A stretch of DNA of 64,000 nt from Vagococcus salmoninarum (lineage in GTDB: Bacteria; Bacillota; Bacilli; Lactobacillales; Vagococcaceae), in contig NZ_NGJU01000006.1 in the NCBI RefSeq assembly GCF_003987495.1, positions 62,001 through 126,000 of the forward strand. Reading direction: 5' to 3'. The translations under genes and the position numbers were made by a program. The notes under the pieces were generated by a model. It had not been told where the DNA came from, did no database searches, and saw only the letters and a list, made by a program, of their open reading frames with translations. Shown piece after piece: positions 1-7,869 of the stretch (positions are counted from its first letter, which is position 1; every line of letters begins with the position of its first letter).

Positions 1-338
1 CAGATGAATTTTCAGTTGATATCTTAGGCGAAATTGTAGATAAAGATGATCAAGTTCAAACAGAAGTCTCAAGTGCACAAACAAGTCCTTTTGCACTATT
101 ATTTCAGTTTGAAGGCGATAAGAATGCAACACGCCATGTACTATACAATTGTTCTGCTAACCGTACGTCGTTTGGTAGCGCTACTGGTAAAGAAAGTCCT
201 AACACCACAGAGTTAAACTTTAATGCAACACCTCGTCCATTTGATAAAGCAGTTAAAACAAAAACTAAAGAAACAACGACACCTACAGTATATGATAACT
301 GGTTTGAAAAAGTATACGAAAAAACGGCAGGTGCTTAA
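1..338 (+). CDS. Phage major tail tube protein, C-terminal part
   Basis: The reading frame is already open at the window edge (first full codon at base 3) and stops at 336-338. The visible 111 residues contain the segment NCSANRTSFGSAT, typical of the phi13-type major tail proteins of Gram-positive siphoviruses, and end in a Thr/Lys-rich tail. This protein polymerises into the tail tube. It lies directly before the tail chaperone, which starts 2 bases after its stop, as expected for this module. The start codon is outside the window. Confidence 0.8.
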   Translation, partial: DEFSVDILGEIVDKDDQVQTEVSSAQTSPFALLFQFEGDKNATRHVLYNCSANRTSFGSATGKESPNTTELNFNATPRPFDKAVKTKTKETTTPTVYDNWFEKVYEKTAGA

Positions 339-340
339 TT

Positions 341-697
341 ATGGAAAAAATCATTAATATTGACGGCCGTGAAGTTAAATTAAAATCGACAGCCGCTACA
401 CCAATTTTGTTTAAACAGCAATTTAGAAAGGATTTTTTTGCAGAAATCATAAAATTGAACAAGATATTTGGTGACAAGCAACAAAACCTAAATGATATGA
501 CATACGAGGATATTGCTCATATTGATTTTGATTGTTTTTACAATATTATTTGGATATTAGCGAAAGGTGGAAATAGTGAAATTAAGGAACCTATCACTTG
601 GTTAGAAGAATTTAGTGAGTTTCCTTTGGATGAAATATTTCCGGAAATTCAAGACATGCTTTTTTCACTCCTTCAAAGAACTAAAAAAAAACGATAA
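341..697 (+). CDS. Phage tail assembly chaperone (gpG-like)
   Basis: A 118-residue protein between the major tail protein and the tape measure gene, the position of the lambda gpG-type chaperone that coats the tape measure during tail assembly. It begins with a compact beta segment (IINIDGREVKLKSTAATPILF) and ends in a lysine-rich tail. Its last codons run through nine A residues (683-691) immediately before the TAA at 695-697, and the -1 frame stays open for a further 70 codons (see the extension feature). The sequence itself is not strongly diagnostic; the call rests on position, size and the slippery site. Confidence 0.7.
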   Translation: MEKIINIDGREVKLKSTAATPILFKQQFRKDFFAEIIKLNKIFGDKQQNLNDMTYEDIAHIDFDCFYNIIWILAKGGNSEIKEPITWLEEFSEFPLDEIFPEIQDMLFSLLQRTKKKR

Positions 698-903
698 ACG
701 AAGACGAGAACTCTGGAAGTTCTGAAATATTAACAACGGAATCCTATCTATTCATTTGCAAGCAAGTAGGTCTTGATATTAATGAGCTAGGTTTCTTGAC
801 TGTAGGTGGAGCGATTGACTATGCCGAAGAATACGTTTCTGAAAAAAATACCAAAAAAGAGAGTCAACGTCGTGCCTCACAATCTGACTTTGATTCTTTT
901 TAG
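691..903 (+). CDS. -1 frameshift extension of the tail chaperone (gpGT-like)
   Basis: Seventy codons in the -1 frame relative to the 341-697 gene, ending in TAG at 901-903. The translated segment (about ENSGSSEILTTESYLFICKQ to SQRRASQSDFDSF) has no ATG and no ribosome site, so independent initiation is unlikely. The A9 run at 683-691 supplies an A-AAA-AAA type slippery site just before the frame-0 stop. Many tailed phages make the longer chaperone (gpGT) by a -1 slip at this place. I infer that a minor fusion of the 341-691 reading frame with this segment is made; the extension would recruit the tape measure. Confidence 0.7.
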   Translation, partial: TINEDENSGSSEILTTESYLFICKQVGLDINELGFLTVGGAIDYAEEYVSEKNTKKESQRRASQSDFDSF

Positions 904-918
904 GGAGGGGGGAAATCC

Positions 919-3381
919 ATGGCTGGCAGAATAAAAGGCATAACGGTAGAGATTGATGGCGACACGAAAGGTCTAGATAAATCCTTAAAGGGAATAACCA
1001 GTGAATCTGATAAAGTCGGAAAAGAATTAAAAGACATTGAAAAGCTATTGAAATTCAATCCAGGAAATACGGAGTTAGTTGCTCAAAAACAAAAATTATT
1101 AGGTGAACAAGTTGAATTAACTTCTAAGAAACTAGACGGCCTAAAGGGAGCTCAAGAGCAGGTTGAGGATCAATTCAAAAAAGGTGAAATAGGCGAGGAA
1201 CAATACCGAGCATTTAAACGGGAAATTGAAGCGACTGAAGGAGTGCTGAATGGCTACAAAGGTCAGCTTTCAAATGTGCAATCAGAGCAAGATCGATTAA
1301 ATCAAAATACAAGTCGATTGGATACGATGTTTAAAGCAACTGGTTCATCTGTAGAAGATTATCAAGATGTATTAGGTAGTAAATTAACTAATGCAATAAA
1401 AAATGGTACAGCAAGCGCTGACGATATGGAAGTTGCTTTAATAAAAATCGGGAAATCAGCTTTAGGTAGCGAAGTTGATGTTAAGGTAATGAAGGAAACT
1501 TTAGATAAGGTTGACGATGGTCAAGCTATCGAAAATGTCAAATCGGAATTGGATGGCATCTCAACCAAAGCGAATGAGGGATCTACTAGCTTAGAAGAAC
1601 TAGGTAACACCGTTAAATCAGGTGCATTACTTGAAGCGGGTGAAAAATTAGCTGAAGTGGGTCAAAAAGTCAAAGAGTTCGCTGCCGATGCTCAAGATGC
1701 CTTTCGGGAAGTAGATGATGGGCTAGATATTATCGTTACTAAAACAGGGGCAACAACTGAAGCTATGGAAGGTTTTGAAGAGATATACAATAGTCTAGTT
1801 TCTTCTTTGCCAGTAGATGATTTTACGGTAGTTGGTTCTGCAATTGGAGAACTTAATACACAATTCGGCTTTACTGGTGATGAGCTTGAAAAAACATCGG
1901 ATCAAATGATTAAGTTTGCTGAAATCAACGGAACTGACGTTACTAATTCTTCTATAAATGCTAAACGAGCTATTGAAGCGTATAAACTGGAAAATGGTGA
2001 TCTTGCAATGGTTTTAGATTCCGTTACTCAGGTCGCTCAAGATACTGGACAGTCAGTTGATAAACTATTTGATGTTACGGTTAAAGGCGCACCACAGCTC
2101 AGAGAACTAGGGCTAACCTTTGCTGATAGTGCACAGCTAATTGGACAGTTTGAAAAGAATGGTATTGACTCTACAAAGGCATTAAGTTATATGTCGAAAG
2201 CCTCTGTTGTTTTTGCTAAAGATAACGTCTCACTTGTTGATGGATTAGGAGACTTACAAAGTGAAATTAAAAATGCTTCTAGTGAAACTGAAGCGTTAGC
2301 GATTGCTAGTGAGGTCTTCGGAACAAAAGGCGCAAGTGTTATGTCTGATGCAATCAGACGAGGAGCTTTGGAAATAAATGACTTAGGTGGCGTGGCAGAG
2401 AATTCAATGGGCAAAGTATCCCAAACGTTTGAGGATACATTAGACCCTATTGATCAACAACAAGTTGCGATGAATAACATTACTTTAGTAATGTCTGAGT
2501 TTGGAGGAATGATTGCGGAAGGAGTTATTCCTTTGTTAGACATATTCATTCCAATCATTAAAGGGCTATCAGATGTCTTTTCGGCGTTACCCGGTCCAGT
2601 AAAAACAATCATTGTTGTGATAGGTGGGATATTAGTAGGAATAAGTGCTCTACTGCCTGTTATTTTAGCTTTAAACATGGGGTTAGCAGCAACAGGACTT
2701 TCACTGGGAGGTCTTATGGCAACAATGTTACCTATTATAGCAATTGTTTTAGCTGTGATTGCAGTAGTTACAGCTATTATACTCATCTTTAAGAATTGGG
2801 GTGCAATAACTGACTGGTTCAGCGAGAAGTTAGAAAGTTTTGGGAAATGGACCAGTAAAATTTTTAGTGGAATTGGCGATAGCATCAGTGGGACTGTTGA
2901 TGGCTTTAAAGAAGCGTTTAACAAAGGGATGAAATGGATTGAAGATTTAGTAAGTGGTACAGTAAAAAATATTATTAAGTTTTTTGATTTTAAATGGGAG
3001 CTTCCCAAAATTAAGATGCCAAGATTTAGCTTGGAAGGAAAATTTTCATTAAAAGAAATGTCAGTTCCAAAATTGAAAGTAGATTGGTTTGCTAAAGGTG
3101 GAATTTTGACTAAGCCTACAATTTTCGGGAGTAACGGTGGTAATCTAATGGGCGGTGGTGAAGCTGGTCCTGAAGCGATTGCGCCAATATCTGATTTGAT
3201 GAGTTACGTCAGAGCAGCTGTTGCTGAAACAATCGGAAATATGCCTTCTAGGGACGAAATACATGTACACTTACAAGCATTTGGTGATTTGCCACGAGAA
3301 ATGCTTGAACGAATGGTAGATGAAATTGTTTACTTGATTGAAGATAAAAGACAACAAAATGAAGCTTTTGGAGGTGGGTAA
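919..3381 (+). CDS. Phage tail tape measure protein
   Basis: An 820-residue protein behind a strong GGGAGGGGGG ribosome site. Residues 1-150 are a charged coiled coil. Hydrophobic segments lie at about 540-625, ending near KNWGAITDWF, the usual membrane-active core of tape measures. The C-terminal segment GEAGPEAIAP (about residue 748) is a hallmark of this family in Gram-positive siphoviruses. The protein sets tail length and probably helps DNA entry. It is short for the family, predicting a short tail. Its 3' end overlaps the candidate start region of the distal tail gene. Confidence 0.92.
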   Translation: MAGRIKGITVEIDGDTKGLDKSLKGITSESDKVGKELKDIEKLLKFNPGNTELVAQKQKLLGEQVELTSKKLDGLKGAQEQVEDQFKKGEIGEEQYRAFKREIEATEGVLNGYKGQLSNVQSEQDRLNQNTSRLDTMFKATGSSVEDYQDVLGSKLTNAIKNGTASADDMEVALIKIGKSALGSEVDVKVMKETLDKVDDGQAIENVKSELDGISTKANEGSTSLEELGNTVKSGALLEAGEKLAEVGQKVKEFAADAQDAFREVDDGLDIIVTKTGATTEAMEGFEEIYNSLVSSLPVDDFTVVGSAIGELNTQFGFTGDELEKTSDQMIKFAEINGTDVTNSSINAKRAIEAYKLENGDLAMVLDSVTQVAQDTGQSVDKLFDVTVKGAPQLRELGLTFADSAQLIGQFEKNGIDSTKALSYMSKASVVFAKDNVSLVDGLGDLQSEIKNASSETEALAIASEVFGTKGASVMSDAIRRGALEINDLGGVAENSMGKVSQTFEDTLDPIDQQQVAMNNITLVMSEFGGMIAEGVIPLLDIFIPIIKGLSDVFSALPGPVKTIIVVIGGILVGISALLPVILALNMGLAATGLSLGGLMATMLPIIAIVLAVIAVVTAIILIFKNWGAITDWFSEKLESFGKWTSKIFSGIGDSISGTVDGFKEAFNKGMKWIEDLVSGTVKNIIKFFDFKWELPKIKMPRFSLEGKFSLKEMSVPKLKVDWFAKGGILTKPTIFGSNGGNLMGGGEAGPEAIAPISDLMSYVRAAVAETIGNMPSRDEIHVHLQAFGDLPREMLERMVDEIVYLIEDKRQQNEAFGGG

Positions 3382-4129
3382 TATATTAGATGGAATATTT
3401 GAATTAAATGGTCGTTCTAGTGAAGAATTTCCAGTGTATATTAGAGAACGGCCACCAAAAAACAAAGCTCAGCGAGTAGTAGAATTAACAGAGAGCACTG
3501 GTGTTAATGGTGCTATATTATTCGATAAGCAATACTACCGTAATGTTCCGATAAAATTAAACTGTTTTTATCGTGTAAATAGTTATGAAAGCATCCAAAA
3601 CATTGAAGATTTAATTACAGAATTTTTAGATACTCGTGGTAAATACGTTGATTTTATACCGTACTGGGATAAAGAATTTATTTATCAAGTGATAGTAACG
3701 GATGAACCAATATTTTCAGGAACTCGAGATACAATGCTCGCAGTTCCTTTTTCTTTTTCGTTGAGTGCCAAACCGTTTAAATTAAAAATCAGAGGTCAAG
3801 ATGTTATTACTTTTGATAGACCATTTACAATATATAATAATGAACGTTATTCATCTGATCCTGAGATTAAAATATATGGAAATGGATCCGTTACACTTTT
3901 AATTAATGGTCGTCAACTTAAAATTGAGGATATTAACGAACATATTATTATTAATGCAGACCCTGAAATCCAAGAAGTTTATAAAGAAAATGCAGGTATT
4001 TTAATTAACCAAAATAATAAATTCAAAAGTAACTACATGCCGTATTTTGATCCAGGTAAAAACGAAGTTAGTTGGGTAGGAGCAGTTAGCAAGATTGAAG
4101 TGAAAGGACGGTGGCAAACTAAACTATGA
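3359..4129 (+). CDS. Phage distal tail protein (Dit)
   Basis: About 257 residues matching the siphovirus distal tail family (Sipho_tail): an N-terminal segment with FPVYIRERPPKNKAQR and VPIKLNCFY, then a second domain from about residue 130. It forms the hub joining the tail tube to the tip. The start is uncertain: ATG codons at 3338 and 3359 lie inside the tape measure gene without a good ribosome site, whereas a strong GGAGG at 3370-3374 is followed at normal spacing by no standard start in this frame (only ATA at 3383; TTG 3368 and GTG 3374 overlap the site). The gene ends in ATGA overlap with the tail-tip gene. Confidence 0.85.
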   Translation: MKLLEVGNILDGIFELNGRSSEEFPVYIRERPPKNKAQRVVELTESTGVNGAILFDKQYYRNVPIKLNCFYRVNSYESIQNIEDLITEFLDTRGKYVDFIPYWDKEFIYQVIVTDEPIFSGTRDTMLAVPFSFSLSAKPFKLKIRGQDVITFDRPFTIYNNERYSSDPEIKIYGNGSVTLLINGRQLKIEDINEHIIINADPEIQEVYKENAGILINQNNKFKSNYMPYFDPGKNEVSWVGAVSKIEVKGRWQTKL

Positions 4130-6906
4130 TACCGACAGTACATAATCCAGATAGTAGCAACTTTGAAAACGCGGGGATAGGTTTTTTAAATGACACAACT
4201 TCCTTTATTACCACGGAAGAACGGAATGGTCAATTTACAATGAAGCTAACTATTCCTCACACAACTAAATATGCTGAGTATTTAAAAAATGGTTATCAAA
4301 TAAAAGGTAAATCGAATGATGAAGATGATTATCAAGTGTTTGTCATTAATAAAGAATATAAGAGTATGAGCACAGGCGAGTTAATTATTTACGGAAAAAG
4401 TCGCACTTTTAAATTAGGTAATAGATCAATCAAGCGAGTAGAAATTATTAGCAAAACTGCGCAAGAAGCAATGAACTTACTTGAGAAAGATATGGATAGA
4501 AAATCAGACGTTAAACTCTATTCAGATATTACAACAACTTCGAGTACTTATCTTGAAGCCTCTAAAGTCATTAGCTGTGTAGCGGGGCAAAGTGGATCTC
4601 TTTTACAAAATTGGGGTGGTGAAATAAAACACGAACCATTTAAACTTTCTCTTTTAAGAAAGAGAGGGAGGGACAATGTTTGTACGGTTAGATACCGGAA
4701 AAATCTATCTGGATTAGAAGCAGACTTTGATATCACGAATTTAGTAACTAGTATAACTCCATATGCAGATGTGCAGAATAAAGAAGGAAAAACTGAACGT
4801 ATTTTTGGAGATATCGTCGATAGTGATTATGTTTCAAATTACTATGGAGAGGTTTATTCAAACCCGGTGCAGTTCACAGAGGAACAAGGCGTAACAGATT
4901 TAAAGAGCTTGAACAAGATTGCAAAAAACTACTTCAAATCAATAAATCCAGGATGCGATAAACCCAAAATTAACATTAAAGTAGAAGTACTTAAACTTGA
5001 TGTAAGTGATAAAACAAATAAGTTCAAAGATTTTAGAACAATGAATTTGTGTGACAGTTTCAAAGTATTTCATGAAGGATTCAGAATGAACGTTGAAGCA
5101 CAAATTATCAAGGTAGAGTATGACGGTTTAAATGAAAAAGTATTAAGGTTAACAGCCGGTGATGCGAAGTATACGTTTTACGAATCACAAAAAAACGAAG
5201 TTCAAGAGTTGCTTAAGAATAAATCAAGCAAAAACTATATGAGTGATTTTATAGACTATGTATCGAGCATGATCACCGGCAATAACGGTGGACATGTTGT
5301 AATGTGGCCAAAGGAAGAACCATCAGATATTTTGATTATGGATACAAAAGATGTAAAAACAGCTAAGCAAGTCTTACGAATTAATAAATCTGGAATTGGA
5401 TTTTCAAGTACTGGTATAAACGGGAAATTTGAATCAGCTTGGACTTTAGATGGAACATTTGTAGCGAATTTCATCAAAACAGGAACGATTAATGCCGATG
5501 TATTTATGGGTTCGTTCAATGAGGTTGGCGATGCACTTAGATTAGTATCTGGTGCTTTGCAAATATGGAACCGCAATATTAGAATAATGGAATTGACAAA
5601 AAAAGGCTTGGAATTTTGGCGAGGGAATGACCCTATCGGAGAAATAGGAACAACTGGCGACAATTTTAGTTGGATTGCAGATGTCAAGGCTAGTGATCGT
5701 TCTCTCTTTATTGGCCTTGATGGTGGAGATTTTATAAAAATTGCAAATGATGACAATGACGGAATATATTTACCATCAAAAAAATATAGAGACTTATCAG
5801 AATGGGCAGCCCCATTAACATTGTATTGTAAAAAAGGAATAGACTTCCAAGATGCAACGAGTGGATTTTCTTTAAGAGACGGCAATTTGCACGTACCAAG
5901 AAAGCTATTTGTCGGCGGAAAAGAAGTAACTCCTGGCGGACAAGGTGGCGGTGGAGGTTGGAATGGCCAGTACCCACCCGAAGTGACATCACAGGCCGAT
6001 AAATTTGCATGGCAGCTATGGATATATTTAATTAGTAAAGGATATAGTCCGGCCGCAGCCGCAGGAATACTCGGAAACGTTCAAGGCGAAGTTGGAAACT
6101 CGATGGATCCTGATACTGAACAAGTAGGTGGCCCAGCGTATGGTTCAGTGCAATGGGACGGGTCAGCTTTTCCACTAGTTGGGGTGATTACTTGGAATGG
6201 TAGAGAATACGTTATAACGCTGATGGCGGCTGCTAACATTAAAGATAATTACAGAACAATGATCGCTCAATCAAAATTAATTGATTGGTGCATGTACAAC
6301 GGGCAATGGATTGGTGCAGTACAACCGACAACAGTTAATGGATTCAAATCTGAAAGTAGTCCTGAAAATGCTGCTTTAGCTTTTGAGCTTAACTTTGAAA
6401 GACCAGCAGCAGCACATCCAGAACGACAAGGTTATGCAAGAAATTGGTACAACAAATTTAAAGACTTAAAAGCGCCTGAAGTGAGTGGAAACTTTATCCC
6501 CCCAATTTCAGCGCCTATTACTGTTACTAGCGAGTGGGGATATAGAACAAGTCCGTTTCCGCCATATCCGACAGAGTTCCACAATGGCATGGATTTTGTT
6601 AACGGTAATCCTAATACTCCGATTTATGCATCGATGGATGGCGAAGTAGTAGTAATGGGAAATTATCCGGATTGGTATGGATTATACGTTGTAATCAAAC
6701 ATGCTAACGGCAAATACACCGGTTATGCCCACAATTCAAGCGTAAGAGTAGCGATGGGAGACATCGTTACACAAGGTCAGCAAATCGCCAATATGGGGAC
6801 GACAGGGCCAAGTACAGCAGAGCATTGTCATTTCCAAATTATGAATGCACCTTGGCCGCAAACGAATGACGGATTTGAAAATCCAAGGCCATATATTTTT
6901 GGATAA
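4126..6906 (+). CDS. Phage tail-tip endopeptidase/lysin with lysozyme-like and M23 domains
   Basis: A 926-residue protein translationally coupled to the distal tail gene (ATGA). Residues 1-360 resemble the N-terminal domain of prophage endopeptidase tail (Tal/gp27-like) proteins. A Gly-rich linker (about 605-615) leads to a phage tail lysozyme-like domain (about 625-780, with SKGYSPAAAAGILGNVQGE). The C-terminus is an M23 metallopeptidase with the zinc residues visible as HNGMD (H819, D823) and HCH (H900, H902). The protein probably forms the tail tip and opens the cell wall at infection by cutting both glycan and peptide. Confidence 0.92.
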   Translation: MIPTVHNPDSSNFENAGIGFLNDTTSFITTEERNGQFTMKLTIPHTTKYAEYLKNGYQIKGKSNDEDDYQVFVINKEYKSMSTGELIIYGKSRTFKLGNRSIKRVEIISKTAQEAMNLLEKDMDRKSDVKLYSDITTTSSTYLEASKVISCVAGQSGSLLQNWGGEIKHEPFKLSLLRKRGRDNVCTVRYRKNLSGLEADFDITNLVTSITPYADVQNKEGKTERIFGDIVDSDYVSNYYGEVYSNPVQFTEEQGVTDLKSLNKIAKNYFKSINPGCDKPKINIKVEVLKLDVSDKTNKFKDFRTMNLCDSFKVFHEGFRMNVEAQIIKVEYDGLNEKVLRLTAGDAKYTFYESQKNEVQELLKNKSSKNYMSDFIDYVSSMITGNNGGHVVMWPKEEPSDILIMDTKDVKTAKQVLRINKSGIGFSSTGINGKFESAWTLDGTFVANFIKTGTINADVFMGSFNEVGDALRLVSGALQIWNRNIRIMELTKKGLEFWRGNDPIGEIGTTGDNFSWIADVKASDRSLFIGLDGGDFIKIANDDNDGIYLPSKKYRDLSEWAAPLTLYCKKGIDFQDATSGFSLRDGNLHVPRKLFVGGKEVTPGGQGGGGGWNGQYPPEVTSQADKFAWQLWIYLISKGYSPAAAAGILGNVQGEVGNSMDPDTEQVGGPAYGSVQWDGSAFPLVGVITWNGREYVITLMAAANIKDNYRTMIAQSKLIDWCMYNGQWIGAVQPTTVNGFKSESSPENAALAFELNFERPAAAHPERQGYARNWYNKFKDLKAPEVSGNFIPPISAPITVTSEWGYRTSPFPPYPTEFHNGMDFVNGNPNTPIYASMDGEVVVMGNYPDWYGLYVVIKHANGKYTGYAHNSSVRVAMGDIVTQGQQIANMGTTGPSTAEHCHFQIMNAPWPQTNDGFENPRPYIFG

Positions 6907-6921
6907 GAAAGGAGACTTTAA

Positions 6922-7854
6922 ATGAGTGTTTACAATATGACATTAAGTACAACTGAGCCGACAAATAATGTCGGAGTGATAAGCGTTAGACAAGGTGACA
7001 AAGAATCACAAACGTTCGTAGCCGAAATAATTGAGAATAATATTTCTAAAGATGATATTAACGGATATTCTGTATTTTTAAACGTAATGTTTGAGGATAA
7101 TATTATCGCTCGTGATCTAGCAGCGTTTGATTATGGAACAGGAGTAGCTACTTATACACTTAACGCAAGCTTTTATCAGCGTATAGGAAAAGTATCAGCT
7201 TATTTTTCTTTTGAAAAAGATGGCGTGAGTGATTCGACTGCTAATTTTGAATACACCGTGATACCGGGAGCTTGTCAAAACATCAGACAAGGTAATTATA
7301 TTTACGAATTTGAGCAGATTAAAGATATACTCGAGCAAATAATAAATAATGGAGATTTCACCTCGATTATCTCTGATATTAGTGCTTTGAGGCGTATAAC
7401 AACAAGTAACTCTAACGTGTTATCTAATCATGTTGCAGATAAAGAAAATCCACACGATTTAACTCCAGAGAAATTAGGCGTTTACGGGAAGTCAGAAATA
7501 GACATAATGACAAACGTTTCGGGAAAAGTGGTTTATAAAGGAGCCACATATTTTAAAGCTAGCAATACTATTGAATGGGACTCCCAAATAATGAAAATGG
7601 GAATAATCATCATTTTCAGCAGGTGGGAAAGAGACGGTGAAACAAGTGTAGGACCAGGAGATTATCATTTTAAACATGAATTCATAGCTAAAGCGGGAAT
7701 TGAAGCACACGCAGGTATGAATCATCGTATTGGTATGTCTGATCCAGCGGCAATGAAAGTTGTTTATCCCTATCTTGGGAGACTTACTGGTCACGATAGC
7801 AATTCCGCATCCCCGAATAATCAGTGGTGTATAAGGGAAGTTATAGTAATTTAA
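6922..7854 (+). CDS. Phage baseplate upper protein (BppU-like)
   Basis: A 310-residue protein behind AGAAAGGAG. Its first 145 residues (VISVRQGDKESQTF, then ITA-type beta strands to FEYTVIPG) match the N-terminal domain of BppU proteins (DUF2479), which attaches receptor-binding subunits to the baseplate. A helical linker (ILEQIINNGDFTSII) is followed by a C-terminal domain of about 120 residues (GATYFKASNTIEWD onward) that I do not recognise; by position it may bind the receptor. It is followed 15 bases later by a second baseplate-type protein. Confidence 0.75.
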   Translation: MSVYNMTLSTTEPTNNVGVISVRQGDKESQTFVAEIIENNISKDDINGYSVFLNVMFEDNIIARDLAAFDYGTGVATYTLNASFYQRIGKVSAYFSFEKDGVSDSTANFEYTVIPGACQNIRQGNYIYEFEQIKDILEQIINNGDFTSIISDISALRRITTSNSNVLSNHVADKENPHDLTPEKLGVYGKSEIDIMTNVSGKVVYKGATYFKASNTIEWDSQIMKMGIIIIFSRWERDGETSVGPGDYHFKHEFIAKAGIEAHAGMNHRIGMSDPAAMKVVYPYLGRLTGHDSNSASPNNQWCIREVIVI

Positions 7855-7869
7855 ATTAAGGAGGAAATT

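Noticed and set aside
2454-3008. Minus-strand 184-codon open frame within the tape measure gene
   Set aside because: Fully inside a well-supported gene, no ribosome site, low-complexity composition.
5256-5885. Minus-strand 209-codon open frame within the tail-tip gene
   Set aside because: Shadow frame of the plus-strand gene; no start signal.
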